Source: an uncultured Desulfovibrio sp. (lineage in GTDB: Bacteria > Desulfobacterota > Desulfovibrionia > Desulfovibrionales > Desulfovibrionaceae). From it: 57,355 nt of DNA. The stretch is taken from NCBI GenBank assembly GCA_900547595.1, contig URHE01000005.1:1-57355 (forward strand), written 5' to 3'. Both the position numbers and the translations under genes were made by a program. The notes beneath the pieces were generated by a model. That model was not told the DNA's origin, did not search any database, and was given only the letters and a program-made list of their open reading frames with translations. Positions 1-10,103 of the stretch are shown here, in pieces. The number at the start of each line of letters is the position of its first letter. The first letter of the stretch is position 1.

Positions 1-2
1 CG

Positions 3-320
3 TTCAAAACCCCGGCGCGAGAAAGCGATCCCGGCGTACCCGGGGCCGAATTTAACGCCGCTCAGCTCACCTGGCTCAGCCATTTCCAGCGCGGAAAAAC
101 GTGGCGCTGGAACGCGATCAGGCCGGGCGTGGTCGGCAGCACGGTGCCCGGCAACGCCATGAATCTCGCACTCAGCATCGCGATCTATGCTTCGCTATGT
201 AAAGCGCAGGATCTACCGCTGCGTTTCCCCGGTTCGGAAAAAACCTGGCACAGCATCGTCGATCATACGGACGCCGGGTTGCTGGCTGATGCCACGCTGT
301 GGGCCGCGACCTCGCCAACG
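3..320 (+). CDS. C-terminal part of a PRISE/VEP1-like short-chain dehydrogenase, both ends missing
   Basis: The frame is open from base 3 and encodes about 100 residues, including WRWNAIRPGVVGSTVPG, NAMNLALSIAIYASL and GSEKTWHSIVDHTDAG. From memory this resembles enterobacterial NAD-dependent SDRs of the progesterone 5-beta-reductase/iridoid synthase-like (PRISE) family. Family similarity stops at about base 310-320, where the same bases become the antisense of hypF. The frame stays open to 500, but the residues after the join are meaningless. The start lies outside the window. The family's C-terminal part (about 60 residues) is missing. Base composition is somewhat less GC-rich than the hypF side. 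I infer foreign sequence joined to the contig, not a resident gene. Confidence 0.7.
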
Positions 321-2503
321 GCCATGCCCGCGCGCCGGGCGCGGAGAACGGCGGCGAACAGGGCGATGCCGTCCAGTTCCAGCAGGCCGTGTTCCGTTTC
401 CCGCAGCGGCGCATCCCAGGGCGCGGGCATGGCCCCGCCCCCGCCGGCAAGCCACGCCGTGGCCGCGCGCTCCAGCCGGATGGCCGCCTGCCCTTCGTAG
501 GTGATGGCGCGGCACAGGCCAAGCGCGGCGCTCACGGCGTCAAAAAGACGGCCGCAGCTTGAGGTGGACGGACAGTTGAGCCCCCGGGCAAGCATGGCGT
601 CCACGGCGGCCACGGCCTGCGCCGGGAGCGCGTCCTCCCCGTCCGGGTCCGGCCCCGGCGCCCATGTCATATCCGCGGCGCGCGCGAGGCCGCGGGCGAT
701 GCGCCACGGCTCGCGGATGGCGGCCTCCCCGCCCGGCAGGGCAAACGGCGCAAGGCGCCCCAGCCGCCGCCATTCCGGAACGCGCAGATCCATGAACAGC
801 AGTTCGCCGCCCCAGATGGTGCCGTCCGTGCCGAGGCCCGTGCCGTCAAGGCAGAGCGCCAGCGCCGGTTCCGCGTGTCCGTGCTCGGCCAGCACCGCCG
901 CCGCGTGCGCCGCGTGGTGCTGAAGACGGAAGAGCGGCACTCCCTCGCGCCGCGCCCGTTCTTCGGCGCGGCGGCTGGAAGGGAAATCCGGGTGCAGGTC
1001 GCAAACGAGTGCCTCGGGCCGCACTTCCAGCAGGCGCTCAAGACGTTCGGCGGCTTCGTCATAAAAATTGAGCGTGGCCGGATTTTCCAGATCGCCGATG
1101 TGCTGCCCCATGAAGGCCTCGCGCCCGCGCGTGAGGCAAAAGGCGGCCTTGAGGCCCGCCCCGGCGCCAAAGACGCAGGCAAGCTCCCGCCCTTCCCCCG
1201 ACGTGATGTCCGGAAATTCCGGCAGGGGCACCGGGCGCGGCACATAGCCCCTGGCGCGGCGCACGGGGATGGGGGCGCTCCCGGCGGGAGTTTCCGGCAC
1301 GAGCACCACGCTGTCATCCACGCGCACGAGGATGTCGCGGTCATGGAGCAGCCAGGCGTCGGCCAGCGGCGCCAGCCGCGCCAGGGCCTCGCGGTTTCCC
1401 AGGCACAGGGGTTCGCCGTGGGGATTGCCCGAGGTGGCCACCAAGAGCGGCGCCGCCGCTCCGTGGGCGGCCAGCCAGTCGCACAGCGCCGCATGCAGCG
1501 GCGTATAGGGCAGCATGAGGCCCACGGTGGCGCTGTCCGGGGCAAGGAGCGCGGGCAGGGCCGCTTTCGCCGGGATGTCCTCCCGGCGCGGGCAGATGAC
1601 GATGGGCTTTTCCGGGCCGGTGAGCAGGGCGGCGGCCCGCGGACTGATGCGGCAGACCCCGGCGGCGACCGCAAGATCGGCCGCCATGACGGCAAGCGCC
1701 TTGTGCGGCCGCAGCTTGCGGGCGCGCAGGGTAGCCACGGCGCGGGCATCGCGCGCGTTGCACACAAGCTGGAAGCCGCCCAGCCCCTTGAGGGCAAGGA
1801 TGCCGCCGCCCAGCAGGAGCCGCCCGGCGCGGGCCAGGGCGTCGGCCCGGTTTTCCGGCGTCGGCCCGGTGCCCTCCCCCCCGCACGCGGCGCTGGCCGC
1901 ATCCACATACCAGAGGCGCGGCCCGCATTCCGGACAGGCGATGGGCTGGGCATGAAAGCGCCTGTCCGCCGGGTCGCCGTATTCGGCGGCGCAGGCGGGA
2001 CAGAGCGGAAAGCAGGCCATGCTGGTCACGGCCCTGTCATAGGGAATGGAGCGGGTGATGGTAAAGCGCGGGCCGCAGTTGGTGCAGTTGGTGAAGACAT
2101 AGCCGAAGCGGCGATTTGCCGGGTCGCGCATTTCGGCCAGACAGTCCTCGCAGACCGCCACATCCGGGCTCACCAGCACGGTATGCCCGGCGCGCCCCTC
2201 GCTCTCGAGGATGCGAAACTCCGTCTCGCCGGGCACGGGCGCAAGCTCCGCTTCGTCCAGCCCGGTCAGCCGCGCCAGAGGCGGCAGCTCCTCCCGCAGG
2301 CGGCGGCCAAAGGCCGCCAGGGGCCCGGGCGCGCCCTGCGCCTCGATGCGCACGCCATCGGCGGTATTGCGCACCGAGCCGGAAAGGCCGCCCTCCCGCG
2401 CGAGCCGCCAGACAAAGGGCCTGAAACCCACGCCCTGCACCTGGCCCGAAGCCGTGAACGCCCGGCGCATGACGCGCGCATGTTGGGAAGGAAGATGCTC
2501 CAT
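263..2503 (-). CDS. hypF: Carbamoyltransferase HypF, C-terminus lost at the left join
   Basis: HypF makes the thiocarbamate on HypE that becomes the cyanide ligands of [NiFe] hydrogenases, using carbamoyl phosphate and ATP. Domains in order: acylphosphatase (VQGVGFRPFVWRLA), two zinc-finger pairs (CEDC, CTNCGPRFT, CPLCPAC, CPECGPR), a YrdC-like domain (GGILALKGLGGFQLVCN) and a Kae1-like domain with metal-binding histidines (HHAAHAAAVL). The ATG at 2503 is chosen because it just precedes the acylphosphatase motif; the 108 residues upstream in the same frame run antisense through the SRP RNA and are not protein-like. The ribosome site is weak, and ATG 2470 is an alternative. The family's last ~90 residues, including the SGGVFQN and NDGGxxxGQ motifs, are absent. 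Beyond about base 310 the frame reads antisense through the SDR fragment to a stop at 263. Confidence 0.9.
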   Translation of the reverse strand: MEHLPSQHARVMRRAFTASGQVQGVGFRPFVWRLAREGGLSGSVRNTADGVRIEAQGAPGPLAAFGRRLREELPPLARLTGLDEAELAPVPGETEFRILESEGRAGHTVLVSPDVAVCEDCLAEMRDPANRRFGYVFTNCTNCGPRFTITRSIPYDRAVTSMACFPLCPACAAEYGDPADRRFHAQPIACPECGPRLWYVDAASAACGGEGTGPTPENRADALARAGRLLLGGGILALKGLGGFQLVCNARDARAVATLRARKLRPHKALAVMAADLAVAAGVCRISPRAAALLTGPEKPIVICPRREDIPAKAALPALLAPDSATVGLMLPYTPLHAALCDWLAAHGAAAPLLVATSGNPHGEPLCLGNREALARLAPLADAWLLHDRDILVRVDDSVVLVPETPAGSAPIPVRRARGYVPRPVPLPEFPDITSGEGRELACVFGAGAGLKAAFCLTRGREAFMGQHIGDLENPATLNFYDEAAERLERLLEVRPEALVCDLHPDFPSSRRAEERARREGVPLFRLQHHAAHAAAVLAEHGHAEPALALCLDGTGLGTDGTIWGGELLFMDLRVPEWRRLGRLAPFALPGGEAAIREPWRIARGLARAADMTWAPGPDPDGEDALPAQAVAAVDAMLARGLNCPSTSSCGRLFDAVSAALGLCRAITYEGQAAIRLERAATAWLAGGGGAMPAPWDAPLRETEHGLLELDGIALFAAVLRARRAGMAVGEVAAHSVASASNPASV

Positions 2504-2554
2504 GCGCCGCAGGATACCGCAAAAACGGAAACAGCGCCACGCCGCCCGCGTCGA

Positions 2555-2583
2555 TTGACAGGCGGCGGCAGAGCGGCTAAAGG
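2555..2583 (+). promoter_or_regulatory. Sigma-70-type promoter of the SRP RNA
   Basis: A perfect TTGACA (2555-2560) is followed by a 17-base spacer and a weak -10 TAAAGG (2578-2583). This predicts transcription from about 2590, a few bases before the first paired base of the SRP RNA hairpin. The exact fit of spacing and start point is the argument; the -10 alone would not be convincing. Confidence 0.6.
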
Positions 2584-2589
2584 TGAACG

Positions 2590-2674
2590 CAAGCCGGACG
2601 GCGGCAGTTCCCGCCAACCCCGTCAGGTCCGAAAGGAAGCAGCGGCAACGGGGGCTGCCGGGTGTCCGGCCCAC
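2590..2674 (+). ncRNA. ffs: Small signal recognition particle RNA (4.5S RNA)
   Basis: The conserved Ffh-binding core GTCAGGTCCGAAAGGAAGCA lies at 2622-2641. It sits inside a long hairpin: GCCGGAC (2593-2599) pairs with GTCCGGC (2664-2670), and GGCGGCAG with CTGCCGGG inside it. Consensus 4.5S has GTCCGGAAGG; here one G is A (GTCCGAAAGG). The RNA pairs with Ffh to deliver nascent membrane proteins to FtsY. It lies between the divergent hypF and malic enzyme genes with its own promoter and a following hairpin. End positions are good to a few bases. Confidence 0.9.
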
Positions 2675-2675
2675 T

Positions 2676-2711
2676 GACGACGCGAGGCGCGGGAACGCGC
2701 TTCGCGTCGTC
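2676..2711 (+). terminator. GC-rich hairpin after the SRP RNA
   Basis: GACGACGCGAGGCGC pairs with GCGCTTCGCGTCGTC (one wobble) around a six-base loop, directly downstream of the SRP RNA. There is no T-run, so it could be a terminator or an RNA processing/stability structure. Confidence 0.5.
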
Positions 2712-2855
2712 CGCGCTTGCCGCGCGGGAGCAGCCGCGAAACCGCGCATCCTCCGCATGCCGCATTGGACCGCCGACACGGTGCCAAGGCTGCGCGCACC
2801 GCCGGAATCGTCCCGCCATGCGCGCACGCGCCACCCTCAAAACCAAGGAGCGCCC

Positions 2856-4130
2856 ATGTCCCGCATCAGGAATCTCCGCGAGGAAGCCCTCGCCATGCAC
2901 AAGGACCTGCAAGGCAAGATCGGCATCCACGTCAAACCGCCCGTGCGCGACGCCGACGATCTGACCCTTGCCTATTCCCCCGGCGTCGCCGAACCCTGCA
3001 TGGAGATTCATCGTGATCCGGGCAGCCTGGACACCTATACCAACCATGCCAACTTCGTCTGCGTGGTCTCCAATGGCACGGCGGTGCTCGGCCTGGGCGA
3101 CATCGGCGCGGCGGCGGCGCTGCCCGTCATGGAGGGCAAGGCCCTGCTCTTCAAGACCTTCGGGGATGTGGACGCCTTCCCCATCTGCGTGGACACCAAG
3201 GATACGCAGCGCATCATCGAGACCATCGAACTCATGGGGCCGACCTTTGGCGGCGTCAACCTTGAGGACATCAAGGCCCCGGAATGTTTCATTATCGAGG
3301 ACGGCCTCAAGGCGCGGGGCAAGTTCAGGGGCCCCATCTTCCATGACGACCAGCACGGCACCGCCGTGGTGACCCTGGCCGGGCTGCTCAACGCCCTCAA
3401 GGTGGTGGGCAAGCGCCTGGAGGACATCACGGTGGTGACCAGCGGCGCGGGCGCGGCGGGCATCGCCATCATCCGCCTGCTCATGGCCGTGGGCCTGAAA
3501 AACGTCATCATGTGCGATTCGCGCGGCGCCATCTGGGACGGACGGCGCGAGGGCATGAACCCGTGGAAGGAGGACATCGCGCGCCGCACCAATCCGGAAA
3601 AGGTCAAGGGCGGCCTGGCCGAGGCCATCCGGGGCGCGGATGTCTTTATCGGCGTCTCCGCGCCGGACACGCTCACGGAAGAGATGATCCGCTCCATGGC
3701 CGCGCGGCCCATCGTCTTTGCCCAGGCCAATCCCATCCCGGAGATCTGGCCCATCCAGCGCGCGCGGGACGCCGGGGCGGCGGTGGTGGCCACGGGCCGC
3801 TCGGACTGCCCCAACCAGATCAACAATATCCTCGCCTTCCCCGGCATTTTCCGGGGCGCGCTGGACGTCCGCGCCACGGACATCAACGACGCCATGAAGA
3901 TCGCGGCCGCGCGCGCCCTGGCGGGCCTCGTGCCCGCGGACAGGCTCGGCCCCGAAATGATCATTCCCTCTTCCTTTGACCCCGACGTGGCGCCCACGGT
4001 GGCGGCGGCCACGGCCAGGGCGGCCATGGACGCGGGCATTGCCCGCAACCCCATGGACCCGGCGGAAGTGGCCGAAAACCTGCGCCGCAGGCTGGCCCGG
4101 CAGAAGGCCGCCTGTGGCTGCGGGGCTTAG
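2856..4130 (+). CDS. NAD(P)-dependent malic enzyme (oxaloacetate-decarboxylating)
   Basis: Converts malate to pyruvate and CO2 with reduction of NAD(P). It links the C4 acid pool to pyruvate in the cytoplasm. The 424-residue product is the short bacterial form without the phosphotransacetylase-like tail of MaeB. Visible signatures: YSPGVAEPC near the N-terminus, GNGTAVLGLGDIG-like region (SNGTAVLGLGDIGAAAALP), FHDDQHGTA for metal and substrate binding, and a Rossmann nucleotide site (VTSGAGAAGIAI). The ATG at 2856 has AAGGAG five bases upstream. Longer in-frame starts at 2583 would run through the SRP RNA and are rejected. It appears monocistronic, followed by a strong terminator. Confidence 0.92.
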   Translation: MSRIRNLREEALAMHKDLQGKIGIHVKPPVRDADDLTLAYSPGVAEPCMEIHRDPGSLDTYTNHANFVCVVSNGTAVLGLGDIGAAAALPVMEGKALLFKTFGDVDAFPICVDTKDTQRIIETIELMGPTFGGVNLEDIKAPECFIIEDGLKARGKFRGPIFHDDQHGTAVVTLAGLLNALKVVGKRLEDITVVTSGAGAAGIAIIRLLMAVGLKNVIMCDSRGAIWDGRREGMNPWKEDIARRTNPEKVKGGLAEAIRGADVFIGVSAPDTLTEEMIRSMAARPIVFAQANPIPEIWPIQRARDAGAAVVATGRSDCPNQINNILAFPGIFRGALDVRATDINDAMKIAAARALAGLVPADRLGPEMIIPSSFDPDVAPTVAAATARAAMDAGIARNPMDPAEVAENLRRRLARQKAACGCGA

Positions 4131-4194
4131 AGCGGCAGGGGAAACAGCGAACGCATGCGGGGCGGCGCGCCTGCGGCCCGTCCACGCCCGTTTT

Positions 4195-4232
4195 CGAGGC
4201 TGCCGAGCGTATCGGCAGCCTCGATGCTTTTT
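4195..4232 (+). terminator. Intrinsic terminator of the malic enzyme gene
   Basis: A perfect 12-base stem, CGAGGCTGCCGA with TCGGCAGCCTCG, closes a five-base loop and is followed by ATGCTTTTT. The T-run is on the plus strand, so it terminates the malic enzyme transcript. It lies between two convergent genes. Confidence 0.85.
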
Positions 4233-4242
4233 AACCCGCCGG

Positions 4243-4677
4243 CTACTTGCCGGCGCCGGCCTTTTCCGCCGCGAGCCTGCGGCCCTGCGGCGTCATGTGG
4301 CAGGGCTGGCAGCCCTTGAAATTCGGGTACCTGCCCGCGAGCTTCTTGTGGCAGCCATAACAGGAACGGTCGGTATCCGGCGCATGGTAGGCCATGTAGA
4401 CGCTCATGGGGTCGCGCTCGGCGGCACCGGCGAGGGAATGGCACTCCTCGTTGGTGCAGGCGGCGTAGCGCTTGCCCGGCAGCCCCTCGTGGTGGCAGAC
4501 GCGGCAGGGCACGCTCTTGTGCGAGCTGTGATTGAAGGTCACGAACATTCTGGGCGATTTGCCCGCGTTCAGCTCCATGGGCTTGTCCAGATCCATGAGA
4601 TTCCTGCCATGCGCGCCCGGAGCCGCGGCTCCAAGCACAAGAACAAGGGCGCAAAGCCCGACGCAGAGAGGATTCAT
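4243..4677 (-). CDS. Tetraheme class III cytochrome c (cytochrome c3 family)
   Basis: A 144-residue periplasmic protein with an N-terminal signal peptide (hydrophobic VGLCALVLVLGAAAPGAHG). It has four heme sites: CRVCH, the expanded CTNEECH (CX4CH) typical of cytochrome c3, CYGCH and CQPCH, with extra histidines for bis-His ligation (FNHSSHKS near the N-terminus, CHH after heme 1). The family shuttles electrons between periplasmic hydrogenases/formate dehydrogenases and membrane complexes in sulfate reducers. A GAGGAG site lies seven bases before the ATG. It follows the sigma-54 response regulator by 87 bases on the same strand, so it could be read from that operon or from its own promoter. 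The malic enzyme terminator lies just beyond its end. Confidence 0.88.
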   Translation of the reverse strand: MNPLCVGLCALVLVLGAAAPGAHGRNLMDLDKPMELNAGKSPRMFVTFNHSSHKSVPCRVCHHEGLPGKRYAACTNEECHSLAGAAERDPMSVYMAYHAPDTDRSCYGCHKKLAGRYPNFKGCQPCHMTPQGRRLAAEKAGAGK

Positions 4678-4764
4678 GTTCGCTCCTCGGCTAAAAGGTT
4701 TCAGCGCGGGCGTGGCCGCGTCCGTGCCGTCCGGCCGTGCCGGGGTCTCCGGCCGCCCATGGCG

Positions 4765-6136
<1,372 letters not shown>

Positions 6137-6144
<8 letters not shown>

Positions 6145-7672
6145 GCCGCGTCTCCCCGGTGGTCGTTGCCGGCAGGATCACCCGCACGAGCGCCCCGCCC
6201 CGGTCCCCGTTTTCAAGCTCGATGCGGCCGCCATGGCCCACGATGATGGACTGGACGATGGGCAGCCCGAGGCCGGTGCCGCCCTCCTTGGTGGTGAAGA
6301 ACGGGTCCAGCAGGCTGGACAGGGTAGCCGGATCGAAACCCGGCCCGGAATCGAGAAACTCCAGCGCCACCTCTGGCTGGCCGGCATGGCCGTCCGGGAG
6401 GTCCGGCGGCTCACGGCGCCGCCCGCGCACCAGAATGGCGCCGGGGCCGTCCATGGCCTGCTGTCCGTTCACAAGGATATTGTAAAAGGCGCGGTACAGC
6501 AAATCCTTGTCGCCGCGCACGAAGAGCTCCGGCGCGAGGTCGCGCTCCACCGTGACGCCCCGGCGGCTGAATTCCCCTTCCAGAAAGGCCAGCGCCTGGT
6601 CGAGCACCAGGCTCACGTCCACCAGATCGTCACGGGGCTGGCGGGGGCGGGCGTAGTCAAGAAAATCGTTGACGGTCTGCGAAAGGCGCACGGCCTCGTC
6701 ATAAATGGCGCCGAGGATGCGCGAGGTGCCCGCATCCGTGGTGGCGGTGCGGCGCTGGAGCAACTCCGCGCTGGAGCGGATGATGCCGAGCGGATTGCGT
6801 ATCTCGTGGGCGATGCTCGCCACCACCCGGCCCATGCTCACCAGCCGCTCGTTGCTGTGGAGTTCGTTTTCCAGCTGGCGGTTCTTCTGCATGCGCTCGG
6901 CCAGGATGCGCTCGGCCCGCTGGATGAGCAGGTGGAGCACCCCGAAGAGCAGGACGGACGAAAGCAGGCACATGACCACGATGATGCCCTGAAAGGCAAG
7001 CACGCGCTCGTAGTCGTCGGTGATGTCCTGGGTGAGTTCCAGGGCGCCCATGACCGGGACCTTGTGCTCCGGGCCCATGGGCTCGCCCTTGAGGGGATAG
7101 AGCACGCGCAGGACAAAGGTGCCTTCCCTGAGCGGCACGCGAAAGGGCGCCTGCCACGCCGGAATGCTCGACACGATCTCCGAACTGGCGGCCGAGCCGT
7201 CCAGCACGTCGTCCACATTGGGCGGCGCCAGCCCGGCGCGGCCCAGGTCCTCCTTGTCGCTGGAATAGGCCACGCGCCGGGTGAAGTCATAAATGCGCAG
7301 GCGTTCCACCGGCAGGCCCTCGATGACCGAGCGCACCACCCGGTCAAGATGCTCGTACTGGGTGGGCTGGCGCAGGGCGATGCGCCCGTTGGCGAGGATG
7401 GTGGGCAGCGCGAAACGGCGGTAAATCTGGCTGTTGAGATTTTCCACGAGCTGGCGCGCGAAATCCTCCTGCCGGCGCAGCAGGGTCTCGCGCACCGAGC
7501 TCGAAATGAAAAAGGAGAGCCCCAGGCTCGAAAGCAGGATAAAGAGCAGCGAAAGCCACGAGAGCGTGCGCGCGTAGCTCAGCGGCAGCCGCTCGGCGGC
7601 GGCGCTCACGCGGCGCTCCGCCTCTTCCGCGGCGGCGCTTTCCGCCTGCTGCCCTGCCCGGGGCGCGGCCAC
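6137..7672 (-). CDS. Membrane sensor histidine kinase, partner of the sigma-54 regulator
   Basis: 511 residues from a GTG start three bases after the pgi stop. An N-terminal membrane helix (WLSLLFILLSSLGLSFFI) and a second one near residue 220 (GIIVVMCLLSSVLLFGVLHLLI) enclose a ~170-residue periplasmic sensor domain with no motif I recognise. The kinase core has the H-box AHEIRNPLG with phosphoacceptor His289, an N-box-like NGQQAMD, a G1 box DSGPGFD, an F-box FFTTK and a G2 box GGTGLGLPI. This resembles ZraS/AtoS kinases. The ligand is unknown. The position pgi-HK-RR-cytochrome c3 suggests shared transcription, though pgi is probably unrelated in function. Confidence 0.9.
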
Positions 7673-7675
7673 GGC

Positions 7676-9034
7676 CTAGAACGCCTGCCGTTCTTCGGGC
7701 ACCGCCAGAAAGGCGCCCAGGTCCGCCGCTTCCTGCGCATAGCCCGACGCGCCAAGGCGCGTGTTGGCGATGCGCTTGCCCAGTTCCACGGCGGGCTGGT
7801 CCACCGGATTGATGCCCATGAGCCAGCCGGTGAAAATGGTGGCCGCCTCCAGCAGCAGCATGAGCGAACCCGCCGCATGCTCGCGCAGGCTGCCCATGTG
7901 GATGTGGACGAGCGGGACGCCGCTCTTGCACAGCGCCATGCGTGTGCCCAGGGCCTCGGCTTCGAGCAGGCTGTCAAACGCCTTGCCGCGCAGCCAGGCC
8001 CACTGTTCCGGCAGGTCCTGCCCGAACAGCCGCCCGGAACGCGGCTGCTCGCCCGTGAGGAAAAGGCAGCCCTTGTTGCGCGGCCCGTCGAGGAACATCT
8101 GGTTCACCGAATGCTGGTCGGTCACGCCTGTGGCGGGCACGGGCAGGCTGCCCTTGCCGTCCTTGCCCAGGCTTTCGGCCCAGAGCTGGGCGAACCACTG
8201 GCCATAGGCGGCCCACTGCGGGATGTAGCAGAAAAAGATGAGCTGGCTGTAGTCCCGCTCTTCCAGCGCCCGCGCCCAGCGGGCCAGGGCAAAGGCCGGA
8301 TGCCCGGCTATGTTCGCGGGGTCGTCCAGCAGGGGACGCGCCACCGAAGCCGCGCCGTCCAGCAGGGCGCGCCAGTCGATGCCGATGAAGCCCGCGGGCA
8401 AAAGCCCCACGGCGGACAGGGCCGAATAGCGGCCCCCGAGAAAGTCCGGCACTTCCAGCGCGTCCAGCGACTTGGCGGCGGCCTCCTGACGCAGATAGCC
8501 CTTGCGCTCGTCGGTCACGACCACCATATGCCCGCGCCAGGCGTCGCCCAGAGCCTTCTCGAGCCACGCGCGCACGAGGAAATACTGGGCCAGGGTCTCA
8601 ATGGTGCCCCCGGACTTGCTGATGCAGACCACCACGGTCTCTTCCGGCCTGAGCTTGCCGAGCAGGGCCTCGAACTGTTCGGCGCAGACATTGTCCGCGA
8701 TCCAGAGCCACGGCCCCGCATAGCCGGGACCATCCTGCCCGGGCGCGAAGGCCCGCTGCATGGCGCGCGCCCCCAGCGCCGAGCCGCCGATGCCGAGGAC
8801 GAGCATGTGCCGGAACGGTTTGAGCCGCTCCAGCAGGGGCGGCAGGGCCGCTTCCAGACGGGCGCGGTAGGGCATGTTCAGGAAGGGCATCTCGCCGGCG
8901 GCAATGCCCGCCCGGAGCCGTTCGGCCAGCTCCGGCGCGCGCGCGGCGAGGGCCGTGCCGTCAGCCGGAGCCAGACGCCCCGTCCAGGCCCGCGACCACT
9001 CAAGGTAACCGGAATGCTCCATCTCAGTTGTCAT
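7676..9034 (-). CDS. pgi: Glucose-6-phosphate isomerase
   Basis: Interconverts glucose-6-phosphate and fructose-6-phosphate in the cytoplasm. The 452-residue length fits the shorter bacterial Pgi type. Signatures: MLVLGIGGSALGARAM in the sugar-phosphate isomerase (SIS) domain, ISKSGGTIETLAQ for the phosphate site, GGRYSALSAVGLLP, and the C-terminal QPAVELGK family motif. GGGAGGAG lies just before the ATG. Fructose-6-phosphate is also the starting point for the mannose and fucose nucleotide-sugar route encoded at 46-51 kb. Confidence 0.95.
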   Translation of the reverse strand: MTTEMEHSGYLEWSRAWTGRLAPADGTALAARAPELAERLRAGIAAGEMPFLNMPYRARLEAALPPLLERLKPFRHMLVLGIGGSALGARAMQRAFAPGQDGPGYAGPWLWIADNVCAEQFEALLGKLRPEETVVVCISKSGGTIETLAQYFLVRAWLEKALGDAWRGHMVVVTDERKGYLRQEAAAKSLDALEVPDFLGGRYSALSAVGLLPAGFIGIDWRALLDGAASVARPLLDDPANIAGHPAFALARWARALEERDYSQLIFFCYIPQWAAYGQWFAQLWAESLGKDGKGSLPVPATGVTDQHSVNQMFLDGPRNKGCLFLTGEQPRSGRLFGQDLPEQWAWLRGKAFDSLLEAEALGTRMALCKSGVPLVHIHMGSLREHAAGSLMLLLEAATIFTGWLMGINPVDQPAVELGKRIANTRLGASGYAQEAADLGAFLAVPEERQAF

Positions 9035-9087
9035 GGCGTCTCCTCCCGATACACGGCGTTACGCCCCGTGCCGTTCGCGGATAGGGC

Positions 9088-9452
9088 TCAGGCCAGGGGC
9101 AGATCGAGTTCCCTGGGTGCGAAAAACCGCCGCCGCACCAGTTTGTAGGTGCGCGGGCGGACACCGAAACGATAGGACCAGAGCGGACAGTCCTCCCGCG
9201 CGGCGCAGGCGCGCACCTCGCCCCGGCTGCCCGCGCAGGCAAGGCACTGACGGCGGATGGCCCGCAGGATGGCCCGCGGCGCGGCCCCGGCAGTCCCCTC
9301 TTCCGACACGGCGGCGCCGGGCGGCAATCTCCAGTCCCACAGGGGACACGCCGCATCCGCGCACCGGCGGACGGCTTCCGAAGATGCGCCCTGACAGTCC
9401 AGGCAAAAACGCCGGGCCGCCTGCGGAATGCTCCGGCCGGGCGCCCCTTCCC

Positions 9453-9456
<4 letters not shown>
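9088..9456 (-). CDS. Small Cys-rich protein with two CxxC...CPLW repeats
   Basis: 122 residues consisting mainly of two copies of one unit: FCLDCQG...VRRCADAACPLWDWR and QCLACAG...VRACAAREDCPLWSYR. Each has four cysteines in the pattern CxxC-(x10-12)-C-(x4-5)-C followed by PLW and an aromatic/Arg. This looks like a duplicated treble-clef or zinc-ribbon unit. I have seen similar CPLW units in small proteins of deltaproteobacteria, but I know of no function. The ATG at 9456 has CAGGAG upstream and overlaps the stop of the YchJ gene as ATGA, so it is probably co-translated with it. Earlier in-frame starts would overlap ychJ deeply and are rejected. Confidence 0.75.
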
Positions 9457-10013
<557 letters not shown>

Positions 10014-10103
10014 GGGGCACCGCCTTCGGTTTGCCGCCGACACCGCGTCGGCCCGCAAAGCATAGCCCATGGCGTGCGCGCGGGCAAGGGCGCGGACGCG
10101 CGA

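Noticed and set aside
875..2677. A 600-residue open frame on the plus strand opposite hypF, and similar long frames opposite other genes (3976-6246, 6116-9148, 11291-13321, 20260-21729, 49911-52328)
   Set aside because: GC-rich DNA leaves long open antisense frames. Their translations are rich in His, Gln, Arg and Gly without domain motifs, while the opposite strands encode clear families.
2583..2855. An extended N-terminus for the malic enzyme
   Set aside because: It would translate through the SRP RNA and its hairpin; the ATG at 2856 has a strong ribosome site and begins where the family begins.
4678..4764. A sigma-54 promoter for the cytochrome c3 gene under the adjacent activator
   Set aside because: CGGCACGG occurs, but no TTGC at the required -12 distance.
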